Shown one piece after another: positions 35,720 to 48,260 of a stretch of DNA of 64,000 bases. A program made the translations under genes and the position numbers. The stretch spans positions 395,205 to 459,204 of the forward strand of contig NW_006766896.1 in assembly GCF_000275845.1 (NCBI RefSeq), read 5' to 3'. The DNA comes from Dichomitus squalens LYAD-421 SS1. Lineage: Eukaryota > Basidiomycota > Agaricomycetes > Polyporales > Polyporaceae. Below the pieces are notes generated by a model. That model was not told where the DNA came from. It did not search any database and saw nothing but the letters and a program-made list of their open reading frames with translations. Positions within the stretch are counted from its first letter, which is position 1. Each line of letters begins with the position of its first letter.

Positions 35720-37980
35720 TCAAGAAGCGTTACACTGCTCGGCAATGTTTTCAGGGATCTGGGCATCCAGACTGTCAATGAACGTGTCCAGCGCAATCCA
35801 CTCGTACCCGGGCACTACCGTGCCCTCGTGGAAGACGCGCACAAAGTTCGTCTTCTTGTTCGTCTCCCACACCTGCAATCGCCACTCTGCCTCAGCATCC
35901 TCGATCAGGTTGAGACTAGCCTTCAAGGTTAGCTCACCTCCATGATGACCTCGGACCCTAGCGCAGGCCACCGGAGTGGCGCGACCTTGCCGAATCCCAG
36001 GGCAGACGCAAGACGAATCATCGTCCCGTCGTGGCCGACGTAAAACCGCAACTTGAACGACTCGCCGCCGTCCCGGAACAACTTGAAGTTCTGCGAGAGT
36101 TCCTGCATGAACACCCCGAACGTCAGTTGGTTGTAAGTCGTCGCGTTTTCCGCAGCGTTCCAAATATAGCTTTGCAGCGAAGCAGAAGTCGAAGTCAGCA
36201 ACCCCGTCACGCTATCGGCTGCCTGGAACTAGCCGAGGAGGATTCAACGCACTTGTACTCGAAATCACCGATAGCAAACACCTTTGCGGCATCGGCTTCC
36301 GAGACGCAGCCTCCTGTGGAGTTGCACGGCAGGGGGTGGCCGTGGCACGTCCGCGAGGAGAATGTGTCGAAGAAGTGATCGTCTGTGGGCAGGCGACAAC
36401 AAGTGGTCAGCCTCTGAGCTCCCCGCTCTCAGGGCACAGGGGTCTCTGTGGAGCAAGAAGTCTAATTCCAAAACTTACACCAAGACGCCCAGTCGGCAAG
36501 GCCGGCGGTGCCGAGCGTAGCATCAAGCCGAGCCTTGAGGTCTGCGTTTTGCTGGAGATGATCCGTCCATGCTGGGACGGATTGGAAGGCGTTGCGGACG
36601 TTGTTCGCGCCGTTGCACGGATAGTTCGGCGGGATGGAGTCGATCTGTGAGAAAGAAGACGTCGTCAGCGACTGAGATGAACGGTGGTAATATAGAGAAG
36701 TTGGCAAGGCGGAGCTGTGCGGGACATAGCGAGATGAGAGAAGAGACGGACACGATGGGACGTCTCGGGCAGTGACACCACGCACAAGACACGGTCCCGA
36801 GATCTCACGGACTGCGCATCCGAGGTCATTATTGGGATGGTTAAGACCCAGCGTGAGAGTCAGAATAAGCGGACATTCATCTACTCGTACATCTACATCT
36901 TGACTGCGAAAAGAGGGGTTCAAAGCAATGCCCCTGGCGATCCGAGCCCTGCAAGAAGATCACTCGGACATTCGCCCCGTAACGCCACATGTCTGCCTGA
37001 CCTGAGAAAGGGCCATCACGGCCGGAACGTGCAACACGAGGCCGTCAGTCTGCTGCAACAATGCCTCCAGGAGCGCATTACTGAGAGGCTACTGCATAGA
37101 TGATCACCTCCCAGGCAATCCCTTGTACATACAATTCACGTCTATTGCCTGAAAACTACGGCACTTACCGGAGAAGGCTGCGTGGTGACGGGGAAGGTCT
37201 TTGACGCGAACGCTGGATCCATGCCGGCTACGAAACCACCCGCCACCTGCATCGTTCTAGTCTCGACGGATGTTCGCACGAAGATGTGCTTCTCGGTAAC
37301 ATGTTTAAGGAACCCCACTTTGTGGCTATAGACTTCCCAGAAGTCCTAGACGGAAGTCAGCTTTTGGAGGACAAGACGAGCATGGGAGAAGCCGGAGTGC
37401 CCTCCCGAGGGGGGTTGACGGTGGAGGGTGGAGAAACGTCACCTGTCCATGTGCAACGGCGTCCATGAGACCTTCTTCGGTGAGTTGGCCTTCGTCACAA
37501 GTCCCGTTCCAAAAGAGTGAGAGAAAAGGGTGCCATGAGGGAACGTCCGTGTTATGGAAGATCTGTGCCGCAGGACTCCCTCCAAAGTTGAACTGAGGGA
37601 AATTTGTGCAATTCCAGGGGATGGAGTTCAGCTCATTCTCTTGAGGATAGAGATTGTCGGGAGTCCGCTACATTGTTGATGGGTCTTGGTCAGTCTCCGC
37701 CACCCTTGGATTCATCTCCGGAACCTGCCTTATGATGACGAATCACAGCGTTCATGTATATGAGCTTGGCATGCGGGTGGTTGGTCGGTTTCGAGTAATG
37801 CTCCTCGTTGACGTGTGGGGCATTGCAGTAGTTGTACGTATTCCAAGGGAGATTGGCCGGAGTTACTGAGGAGCTATAGACACCTGCTGCAGACGATATG
37901 GTGCCAGGCTGGCTTGCTGACAGCGCCGCTAGGTAGCACAGGACCGGAATGCGCGACAACCACGCCACGTAGCGGTTCAT
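35720..37980 (-). CDS. Histidine acid phosphatase family protein, secreted
   Basis: This is a phosphoglycerate-mutase-like phosphatase of the histidine acid class, predicted to enter the secretory pathway. The start chosen at 37980 gives MNRYVAWLSRIPVLCYLAAL, a signal-like helix; an in-frame ATG at 38025 would lengthen it. YCNAPHVNEEHY precedes the catalytic exon, where AVIRHHK joins across an intron to RTPDNLYPQEN, the RHxxRTP-type active site. The second catalytic motif is FYVGHDGTM near 36030. The C-terminus reads WRLQVWETNKKTNFVRVFHE and ends EQCNAS at 35720. In between, IDSIPPNYPCNGANNVRNAF is family-typical. Known relatives include acid phosphatases and 2-phosphoxylose-phosphatase-like proteins; a phytase role is not supported by anything here. 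It is divergent from DIS3. Confidence 0.87.
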
Positions 37981-38025
37981 GGTTGACAAGGCGGCGAGTA
38001 GCCAGATGGGCAACGAAACGGACAT

Positions 38026-38424
38026 TTATACAGCGTCAATGGCGAACGTGCGTGCCATAATACCTCCCTCGTGGGGTCAGGTGATGCTTGCAGACGTTGC
38101 GCCGATACCGGTACTCTGACTGCGAAGACGGAAAAAACACAACGTTCTACCCGTATACAGGATTGAAGCATAGTGCATCTGACACGCCGGAAGCACTGGT
38201 GCGGAGTGTTCAACGTCCGACTGTCGGAGATACTTTGGTGTGGCGTCAAATGTTCTGCTCCCATTACTTACTTTGAGGCGCCGCTTCGTATCTCTTGGAC
38301 AGCGCACCGGGCCGGACGCCTTTGTCCTTGACTTGCACAATCGCAGCGTCTCCTCTGCCGTCTCCAAAGGTAAATGTAACATCTGGTATACTCAGGCGTT
38401 CATATCTGCACATCTTTCGTCTGT
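38026..38424. promoter_or_regulatory. Shared divergent promoter region of the phosphatase and DIS3
   Basis: About 400-445 bp separate the two start codons, which face away from each other. Both promoters must lie here. I see no clear TATA box in good position for either gene. Confidence 0.45.
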
Positions 38425-41400
38425 ATGCCCGAGATTTCGATTCGCAAGCGACCTCGGACGGAGGCGGTGGTCACTCAACGGAAGTTCTTCAAGAAAACTG
38501 CGAGGGGGAAGGTCGTAAAGGGTGCGTCCAAAACTTTGTCGTACGGTGCATCTCCATAGCCAATGCAACTCTGTCAGTCCTCCGGGAGCGGTACCTGCGT
38601 GACGATGTTGCATGCGGCATGCACAGTTGCACCCTCTGCGCGAGCAGTCGGGACGCAGTCCTGCCTTCTTCCGGCTCTTTGAGTCACCCTTCGTTCCCCA
38701 GTGGGCACTTCGTGCTGCCCGACACGAACATATTTCTGTCTCAGGTTTGTCTTTCTCACTCTGTATCCGGGACTCGTGAACTTTCCTCTCAGCGCCTTGG
38801 CTGCGCTAAGATGTTGTCCCACACCCATACCACCCCACAAACTCAATGTTGTAAATCTAGATGGACTTAATGGAATCCCCTAAGTTCAATCCACCTACCA
38901 TAATACTCCAAACCGTCATGGAAGAAGTCAGGCACCGCTCCCTACCGCTCTACAACCGTTTGAAAGCGCTGGTAAAAGCCGACGACAAGAATATCTGGGT
39001 CTTCTACAATGAATACCGCTCGTGAGTGAATGCGACAACTAGTTGTGGCTGGCATACCTATAGCAACCTTGCAGGGAAACCGCTGTGATTCGTGAAGAAG
39101 GCGAGTCCCCGAATGATCGTAATGACAGAGGTACATAGAGACCGTTCGCACCTTCTGCTGTACTGAATCTGGCGATGTTTCCTCAAAGGGATTCGCAAGG
39201 CGACTTCGTGGTATAATTGTCATTTGTCTCTGGCACGACCGCCCGTTCGGGGTCAATCAAGGCCGCCTCTGCCGGTTGTAGTCCTCATGAGCGATGACGT
39301 CGCCAATTGCCAGAAAGCTGAGAAGGAAGGTCTCTCCTGCATATCTGGTATGTCTCACGAGTATTTCCGTCGCAAGCAGCGCACTAAAACCAGAATCTAG
39401 TCCGCAAATACGTTGAGGGTCTCAAAGACTCTAATGAATTACTCGACCTCCTTGCAGCCGCAGGTTCAGATAACCTGGACCCTACTCCGGCGGCGGCAGC
39501 CCGCCAAGCACTCTATCCAGATGTGGGTTCTCCGCATGTGTCATGTGTTCGTTTGGTTCAACTACTCCCGTCGCAGTACCTGCCGACGACGACCCTCTTG
39601 GCAGGTGTGAAATCAGGCCGGCTGCACCAAGGCCACTTCAACGCCAATCAGTTCAACTATCTCGAGGTGCGCCCATGTCCTCCGGCAATCGTGCGTGCCG
39701 GCGACTGACGCAATACTCAGGGAAGCGTGCCTGTTCCCGGCTTCGAAAAACCCGTGCTTCTCGTCGGCAGGGAGCACATGAACCGTGCTGTTCAAGGGGA
39801 CGTCGTCGCGGTCGAGGTTTTCGACGAGAAGGACTGGAAAGCGCCAGCGGATGAGGTTGTAGACCAAGAAGGTACTGCCTCCAGGTTATCTCACGATATG
39901 GCGCCCTTACGGACTATACCATCAATAGCTACTCTGAAGAACGATGACGCGGACGATTCAGAAGAGGAGACAGACGACGACGAGGCCTTAGCCGAGCAGA
40001 AAATGCTGCGCGCTGAAGCTGTTAAGCGGGCGGAGTCGAGCAAACAACCCACTGGGCGCGTCGTTGGCATCATCAAGCGAAATTGGCGATCGTGAGTGGA
40101 CTGCAGTTTCTAGCTATTTGTAGTTTGTTCTTCACACATCCGTTCGTTCTCATTACAGATATGTGTGTCACATCGATAGCACATCTCTGACCTCGACAAA
40201 TCCTACCTCTCTGTCTCAGCAAACCGTCTTCGCGACGCCGGTCTCCCGACTACTTCCGCGCATCCGGCTACGAACTCGCCAGGCTCCGGCGCTTGTTGGG
40301 CAGAAGATCCTGGTCACAATCGATCGATGGGAACGAACGTCTCGCTACCCGGAGGGGCACTTCATCCGTGCCCTCGGAAAGGTCCAGAGTAAGGAAGCGG
40401 AGCAGGAGTCGCTTCTCCTGGAATTCGATGTACCCTACAGGCCGTTCGGCAAGGCGATTCTTGACTGTCTCCCCGTGGAGGGTGACAAGTGGATCGTGCC
40501 CCCGAAAAATCCGGTCGACCCAAATTGGAAGGACAGAGAAGATTTACGGGATCTCATCATCTGTTCAATCGACCCCCCTGGTGCGTGGTGCGACTCGTGA
40601 TCAGATCTGGAAGAGTTTAAGGTTGGTTTATGGTTTAGGTTGCCAAGATATTGACGACGCCCTCCACGCGCGCCGTCTCCCAAATGGGAACATCGAGGCC
40701 GGCGTCCGTAAGTCCGTCCCGTTAGCTGTTGGAGACTGAATACTGATGCGAAAGATAGACATCGCCGATGTGTCGCATTTTGTTCATCCTGACACTCCTA
40801 TGGACAGCGAGGCCGCGGCTCGTGGGACGACGGTTTACCTGGTAGACAAGAGGATCGACATGCTACCCGCTCTCCTCGGGACTAACCTCTGTTCCCTGCG
40901 TCCTCACGTGGAACGTCTGGCATTCTCCGTCATTTGGGCATGTCGTCATAACTATCTCATGCAGATCGGCCCGCTGAAGGAATCTGCTCACAGGAACTAT
41001 CTCCCGAGGCGGACATCGTCAACGTGCGTTTTACAAAATCAGTGATTGCCTCCAAGTCGGCTTTTACGTACGAAGAGGCGCAAATTCGCAAGGACGACCC
41101 GTACGTCAACCATATGTTCGTGAGAGCGTTTCAGATGATGATTCATCCGTCGACAGGGGCCTTTCAGATGAACTTACAGAGAGCATTCGGTTGCTGAACG
41201 ATCTTGCCCGGAAACTGAGGGAGAGGAGAATGGCGGCGGGCGCACTCAATCTGGCTTCCCCTGAAGTCAAAATCCAACTCGACAGCTCTGAGTCATCGGA
41301 CCCCGTCGACGTGGAGCAGAAGGAGCTTCGTGAGACCAACAGCCTGGTGGAGGAATTCATGCTCCTCGCCAATATCAGCGTTGCGCGAAAGATCCAGGAG

Positions 41401-42429
41401 ACGTTCCCACAAACCGCGGTCCTCAGGTCTGTCTATACTCCACCTAGCCACAACGGGCTTCTATATGCTAAAGACTTTGCCGACAGGCGACACCTGCCAC
41501 CCCCTAGAACAAATTTCGAAAAGTTACAGGACATCCTGGGGAGGCGGAAGGGGATGACACTTGACGTTTCCAGCTCAGGCGCGCTCGCTGCATCTCTCGA
41601 CAAGTGTGTTGTAAGCATGCTCGATAGCGCGCCTTGTCGCCGTCTTCACATCAATTGTATCTTTAGGACCCCAACGAGCCTGCATTCAATACGCTAGTTC
41701 GCATCATGGCCACCCGGTGCATGTTGTCGGCGGAGTACTTCTGCTCCGGCAGTGTGGCTCGGGACACTTTCGGCCATTATGGTTTAGCAAGCCCCATCTA
41801 CACCCACTTCACGAGCCCGATCAGACGTTACGCAGGTAGGACAAACATTCTGGACCGTCGCTGCCGTTATCTCATCATCGTTCTCCCACCGTGGGCAAGA
41901 CGTCCTCGCTCACCGTCAGCTCGCGGCGGCAATAGGCTACGCTCCCCTCCACGCCAGCCTTCATTCCAAATCCCACGTGGAACGGGTGCTCGAAATCGTC
42001 AATAAGCGCCATCGTATGGCCCAGATGGCGAGCAGAGCGAGCGTCGAGTTCTACGTCGGCCTTGCTCTCAAAGCCCGCAGTTCAAAAGAAACGGTAATCG
42101 AGGATGCATACGTGATTCGAGCATTCAGAAACGGTCTCGGCGTCTTCGTTTCCAGGTACGTAGCCAACCGTACGATCTGGTATGGGGTGAGAAGAATATC
42201 GAAACCTTACTTTCGCAGATTGGGAATCGAAGGGCTCGTGACCTTCAAGCACGAGATCCAGTTTGATGCCGATAATTACACGATCACAGTTCCCGCCAGG
42301 GGTCAGGAGATCACGATATCAGTGTTTGACAAGGTGAAGGTCGTAATCGAGGTCGAGCAAGACAAGAACACACAGCGGGGGCGGGTCGTCATGGCTCTAT
42401 CGCAGCCCATCGATTCGCGCAGCTTGTGA
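38425..42429 (+). CDS. DIS3: Exosome catalytic subunit DIS3/Rrp44 (RNase II-type exonuclease)
   Basis: DIS3 is the catalytic 3'-5' exonuclease and endonuclease of the nuclear and cytoplasmic RNA exosome. The start at 38425 gives [16 protein letters not shown]. Removing an intron then joins [18 protein letters not shown], the CR3-like entry. The PIN domain shows [12 protein letters not shown] and [15 protein letters not shown]; the cold-shock domains include FVLPVGRE-like [20 protein letters not shown] and [13 protein letters not shown]. The RNB core has [19 protein letters not shown] (formed across an intron at about 40580) with the acidic metal-binding residues, [11 protein letters not shown], and [20 protein letters not shown]. 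The S1 end runs to QPIDSRSL. One intron has a GC donor at 40938. SSD1 and DIS3L2 relatives lack this PIN arrangement. The gene appears complete. Confidence 0.93.
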
Positions 42430-43089
42430 GGTCAGCCTAGCATATTGATTGCCCAGTGCGTGCAATAGTTACATACGTACGTCTTGATGCTCGTGCCATT
42501 CATATACACATCGAAATGAAAGACGACCCTGAGTGAGGAAGAAGGTCGGTTCGGCGTTCGATCGGGGCTCGGACAGTCATTTGCCTGCAGCTTCTGGCCT
42601 TGCACCACGAGCTGGACCTGGGAATGCGAGTTTGCAACTTCGGAATAGAGCCGCGGTGGCTGGCTTCCCGAAGGAGAGACTGGGGATCTCCGAGCGAGGC
42701 CGCCACAAGGCTGGCAACGGAAGACCAGAGAGAGACTGGGCGCTGACAGCAAGGGCAAAACTGGAACGAAACAGCGTGCGTGCTATTTTAATGCCTTTTA
42801 CCTAACCGTTATGCGGGCCAGAGCACTCCCTCGACGCCGGAACATTGGCACCATATCCAGGAAGTCCCTTGGGCAGTACGGATGGGTCAATACTGCCTGC
42901 CGTAACATCTTTCGGCTAAACCACGTTCCTGCGGTGTGCGAGGCGTTGCCCACCTGTTGAGGGACTGCCGAGGCTCATGAACATATGACGGAGTACACGG
43001 GGAACAAACCCTAGCGGTACGATAAATACGCCCAGTGTCAAACGACAGGCTGACTAGCTTTCCCCAACACACACCCCATTTCACTACTG
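42430..43089. other. Intergenic region
   Basis: This 660-bp stretch lies between the DIS3 stop codon and the P450 start. No gene is recognised. The right part should carry the P450 promoter; an AT-rich GATAAATAC lies about 70 bp upstream of that ATG. Confidence 0.45.
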
Positions 43090-45327
43090 ATGATTGACTT
43101 GCAGGTCGTTGCTCTATGCGTCACCGCCGCGCTGGCCATTGGCGTCTTCCTTCGCCAGCGGAGGCGGTCGCTCCCGCCTGGCCCCAAGGGCATCCCGGTC
43201 CTTGGGAATGTCTTCGATATACCCAAGGAGTATGAGTGGATAGCTTATGATCGCTGGAGTCGCGAGTACCGTACGTCTCGAGGTTCCTTCAAAAAAATCT
43301 TCGGATCAGCGTGATTGACGTGGTTACTACGTACAGGGTCAGATGTCATTCATCTCAACCTCGCAGGTACTCCCGTCGTCGTCGTCAATTCCGCTCAAGC
43401 TGCGCATGAACTGTTCGAGAAAAGATCGTTGATGTACTCCGACAGGTAAGCGTGTTTCGTGTTGATGTTGTGAGCATGGACAATGGGTGAGACAGCCTGT
43501 TAACTTCACGGACTGACAGGGTCCGCTTGCCTATGCTGAACGAGCTGTACGTCACCGCTGCCTTTTCGTTAACTCATCGCTAACCTGTATCACAGGGTCG
43601 GCTGTAACTGGCATTTCCTCTTCATGGACTACGGCGACGATTGGCGTGAGCGCCGCCGGGTCTTCCATCAATTTTTCCATTCGAACGCGAGCGTAGGCTA
43701 CCGCCCGAGAGAACTGAAGGTTGCACGGGAACTCCTTTCACGTCTCCTCCAATCGCCCGACGATTTCATGACCCACTTAAGGCAGTGCGTCTTCCTCCTT
43801 TGCTAGATGTTGCCGAGATCACTGATACACGGCGATTAGTATGGCAGGATCTCTCATCCTGGGTGTCACGTATGGGATCGACGTCCAGCCAAGCAACGAC
43901 CCGTATATAGCCACCGCAGAGACCGCGCTGCATGCAATTTCTATGGCCGGAAACGCAGGGGCGTACCTTGTTGATTATATTCCCATCTGTGAGTACCTTC
44001 TTTCCTTTGGTGGACCATAAGCTGACGTTTCCTCTCGCAGTGAAGTACGTTCCCTCCTGGTTCCCAGGGGCGGCGTTCAAGCGTCAAGCTGCGGAGTGGA
44101 AGAAAGCTACCGATGCGATGCTTGAGCGCCCATTCAAGGCTGTCACACAGGCAATGGTGAGATAGCTTGACTCCAGTCCACTTGCAATGTGATATAAGTA
44201 ACGCTGGGCATGCAGGCTGAGGGCAAGGCCCACCCCTCCATGATCGCATCTTTGTTGACCGAGCTGAAGGAAGATCAAGACAAGGGCCGGAAGGAGAAGG
44301 TGTTCAGCGGTGTGGCAGCGGCTGCATATACGGGTACGGTTTCTATTCACCCCTACATTGGAAGGAACTTCTCAATATTCCACACCATTACAGGTGGCTC
44401 TGATACGGTCGGGATATTTCAGTATTGACGCTGTGAACATGCTAACTTCTTTTCCTTAGACTGTCTCCGCACTTGGGTCTTTCTTCCTGGCGATGCTGCT
44501 ATACCCAGACATTCAACGTAAGGCGCAGATTGAAGTGGACCGTGTCGTCGGTAGAGACCGTCTTCCCGATTTTTCCGATGAACCCTCTTTGCCTTATGTG
44601 ACTGCACTGGTCAAGGAAGTTCTCAGGTCAATAACTCCTCTACGATCAGGCTAGTAGCAAATCCCTTTCTGATTGATTGATTACATAGGTGGCGTCCAGT
44701 GACACCGCTAGGTTCGTCAAACGTGTTTCGCACTCCTGCCTCAGCTATACTCATAGTAAAACCTGCTTCAGCTGTGCCCCACCGGCTCACCTCCGACGAC
44801 GTATACAATGGTTACCACTTACCCTCAGGTTCGATCGTTGTAGGGAATGTCTGGTGAGTCTCATCAATGGTCTAAGAAGCATCTTCTTTGAGCTCTCCGT
44901 CGCCAGGGCGATCTTGCACGACGAAAGAACGTTCCCCGATCCCGAGGCTTTTGTTCCAGAACGCTGGCTCAATGAGGATGGCAGTCTGCGGTCCGACATG
45001 CGCGACGCAGAATTAGCAGCTTTCGGGTTCGGCAGGAGGATTTGTCCCGGCCGGTACATGGCCGTGGCATCGGTCTGGATCGGCATCGCTTCTGTGTTGT
45101 CGACCTTTGACCTACTGAAGCCTCGCGATGCTAACGGGCACATCATCGAGCCCAGCGGCGATTATTACAGCGGTCTTGTTACGTGAGTCTTCGGCGCATT
45201 TGATTTCCGGGATGATGAAGTCAACCAGTTTGCCAACAGGTACCCTAAGCCGTTCCGATGCGCTTTCAAGCCGCGCTCGGAATCGACTGTAGAGCTCATC
45301 CACAATAGCCTCCAGGAAAGTGACTGA
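43090..45327 (+). CDS. Cytochrome P450 monooxygenase, microsomal
   Basis: This is a heme-thiolate oxygenase anchored in the ER; the substrate cannot be predicted. The N-terminus has a membrane helix (VVALCVTAALAIGVFL), a basic stop and the hinge RSLPPGPKGIPVLGN. The C-helix reads DDWRERRRVFHQFFH. The I-helix oxygen-binding element AAYTGGSDTTVSAL is assembled through a 14-nt exon at 44394-44407. The ExxR motif is EVLRWRPV, formed across an intron near 44629. PERW precedes the heme loop FGFGRRICPGRYMA near 45019. A last intron near 45182 joins YPKPFRCAFKPRSESTVELI, ending at 45327. The layout matches the many mushroom P450s named after O-methylsterigmatocystin oxidoreductase by homology. No cluster partners are adjacent. 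Confidence 0.92.
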
Positions 45328-45533
45328 CGACAGACAGTTCACCCTGGCCAATCATGCGCATCCCTTCCGTTTCTGCTCTCGTCTGCTCTGGCCTCTCCCT
45401 TCTGTATTTGTGATTCCACCTCGCTCTCGCTAGTCGTGATATCGCGTTTTCTGTAATGCTATGCTTTCGCTTCTTCAGGAATACACTGATCGTAGCACGA
45501 TGCATTTGTATTGACATCTCTCCTACCTCCTTC
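45328..45533. other. Short 3'-3' intergenic space
   Basis: Only 206 bp separate the stop codons of the convergent P450 and TCAB1-like genes, so their 3' untranslated regions probably overlap. Confidence 0.5.
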
Positions 45534-47518
45534 CTACGTTTCGCTCTGCATCTCCGGCGGGCAACTCCACAAGCTGATCGTGGTGTCTGATGCAGTCGGC
45601 TGTGGTATAGTGCGACGCCTTGACACGGCACGTGTCCTTGGTGGTGTTTCCGCTTGTTCTATGAGTTCACCGTCGTCTATTTCCTCTTCGGAGCCTGAGG
45701 CAGACGATGATACTGGACTTGAATCACTGTCAAAATGACGTGACCCTGACACTGACAGCAGTAAAGACCGGAGCGGATGAAACGCTACAGAGCCTATCGC
45801 ATCTATTCGTGTAGAGACGTGAGACAGATGCACAATGCGATAACAACCCCAAATACAGGAAGACCCACCGTCATGAGCATGATACCGCATAGTGGGCAAA
45901 GTTCGTGGCACTGGCAGTGTGCTTGGAGTAGGGCCAACTTTGCTGTTCGCACTCACAACTGTATCGCTTCGTGGGGCGAGATCGAACACGAAGATGGTAC
46001 CCTCCTTTTCATCACCCACGCGCACGAGTGCATGGAACGTCAATATCCGTGTGAAAGACATGGTGTCGGAGCGGACGTACTGTGTCCCCAACGGCGAGCC
46101 ACTTCCCCGCGTAGTCTATGTCAAAGCGGAGCCTCTGGTTTGTCAGGGACCTCGGAGTTCTCCCGCTGATCAGCTGCGTGGCCTGCGTGCTGAAGACCTC
46201 TATCGGGCGGCACATGTCGCCTCTCAGATCCCAACAATAAATCTCGTCCATGCGTCTGAAGGACGCGTATAGCAAGTAAGGTCTCCCGGGATTGAACATC
46301 AACTGGTGACCTTCTCAGCATTCGAGCCGTTATCACGCGTGCACGCACGCTGTGGACCGCACCTGAGAAACGCTAGCCCGCACCCCATATCCCGCTCCAC
46401 CGCTTGATTGCAGATCCTCGGCTCCAACAAACGTGAGAGGGACTCCTCCATGAGCCTCAGAGAAAATCGCGATGTTGGAGGCAGTGGGTGAGGAGGGGCT
46501 GAGAGTACCCGCAGCGTAGAGATCGGATGCCACGTCTGGCGCGAACGCTAGCGCCGATACGATTCCTACCGATAAGCATCGCTCTGAGTACGTCTGCGCT
46601 CCCAGGGTTATCGACATGCGGGAAAACTTGCCTTTGAGACCGTCTCTACTTTTCTTCGAAGGCGTCGTGCGCAATCGGATGCCTTCTCCGGGACGCTGCA
46701 CGTCGAAAACTTCTATCGCGTCCTCGAAGCCGCAATAGAGTCTGACGCCACAAAGGCAAGGGTTGCATCCATCTCAATCAGCAAGCGGGACAGGACGCGA
46801 ACGTAAGATCGATCCACTTATTGGCACCGATGTTGAACGCCACGCTGTGCGGCGCAATATGTCGCTCACGGTGATCGACTATGCGATATGAAGCGCGAAG
46901 CTGGAGGGCAGACAAGGATAGGCGGATGAGCCGAAAATAGGCGGGACATTTAAGCGGGTGAGAGATATTTACGTTTCCATCAGATGCGTTCAGTAGCTTC
47001 ACCGGGCACTCGCGTACTGACGCCACAAAGCAGAAGCAAGCTGGGTCTCGTGAATGGGCGGTGGGATACCATGCGTAATCGAGGATGGGAGCCGATTGCC
47101 TCAAGCACGCAGGCAGGGAAGACGGAAGCACGGCATCTCTACAGATGCCGAGCATTTCTGTAGGTCTGGATACGACCGAGGACAGTCAGATGTTTTCTGT
47201 TTCGAAAGAGCCGAATCCTCCCCGAGGCCGCCTACAATTGAAGGAACCTGAATGACGCATCTTCGCATTGAGCGAGCGCGACTGAGCCGTCGGGACACCT
47301 AGAATAGAACGTGTGTAAAATGGGAAGTCCCATGAATCAATGGGCCGTGGGTCGACGTACCATTTGGCCATGCGAGCAAAGACAGTGAAGCTATCGCGGC
47401 CGCCGTCGACCTGGCTTTGTGGCAAATGGGTAGCATACAACTTCCGTGGGCTGCGACTCATGTCGTAGACGGGCGGTGCCCAAAGGGCATGCTCCAAGGT
47501 CTCTTCGATACCGTTCAT
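45534..47518 (-). CDS. WD40 protein of the TCAB1/WRAP53 (WDR79) family
   Basis: In animals this protein binds CAB-box RNAs and carries telomerase and scaRNPs to Cajal bodies; the fungal role is less known. The start at 47518 reads MNGIEETLEHALWAPPVYDM. Splicing near 47360 gives ARMAKWCPDGSVALAQCEDA, the first propeller blade. Family features follow: ILDYAWYPTAHSRDPACFCF, then VRECPVKLLNASDG, RASYRIVDHRERHIAPHSVA, an intron-spanning match to the IEVFDVQRPGEG strand, and LLYASFRRMDEIYCWDLRG. The C-terminal blade has GSVAFHPLRSLLLSVSGSRH, a Ser/acidic insert, and DTTISLWSC. One exon join near 47140-47230 could not be resolved. The gene is convergent with the P450. Confidence 0.8.
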
Positions 47519-48260
47519 CGATCGATACCCTGGGGAATAGATGCCACAATCCCGGAACTGACCAACCTGTGAAAATGACTGTGTTACTGAAGGGTGGTCA
47601 TTGAAAGTGGGATCAGAATCGACTGATCAAGAATATACGCTAGAGAAACCACGACGTCGGACTGGAATGTACGCAAGCGCAAGCTTCTCGCTTCGGAAGA
47701 TCCCAAAACTCTGGTATACTAGTCCGAGGCGTTGCGAGCCCGGCCAGTCGAAGCCGACGGTGGCTATCATAACGGATATTCTGATATCAGGTCTCGACCG
47801 CAGAGCATGAGTCGAAACCGGACATCGGTCGGGTCGCTCCCTCCTTATGCAATTCTTTTCTGTTTCATGACTGGTCTCCCATGGTGAAGAGGACTCGTCT
47901 GGGAAAGACCATTCATGCAGCCTTCGTCTGACACACAATTAGTGAGAGACACGAGGGAGAACAGCATGGCTTGGAGTTCTACCCGACGAGAATTCACGGT
48001 CTCAAATATACTGGTTGCTTTGAGTGCACTCACCTGCAAAGATATTCTGCAATAAGAGGCTGTTGTACGGGGGTTTGGTGAGAGGACCTACGAATGCGGA
48101 TGAAAGAAAGAGACTATGCAACGTTGATGCTAACACTGGATCTGGAGCGCCTATCTAAGCGGTGGCTGCAGTCTGCCGCTCGCGTATGCGGGTCCCCCTT
48201 GTCCACGACGACGTCCTTCTGGTTTCCTCCTCCTTGTATCATCCTTCCGTTCTGTCATCA
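47519..48260. other. Intergenic region between divergent genes
   Basis: This 740-bp stretch lies between the proposed start of the TCAB1-like gene and the CSN3 start. The short frames are not recognised. An upstream exon of the TCAB1-like gene could lie here, since a plausible CACAG acceptor precedes its first frame near 47566. Confidence 0.4.
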
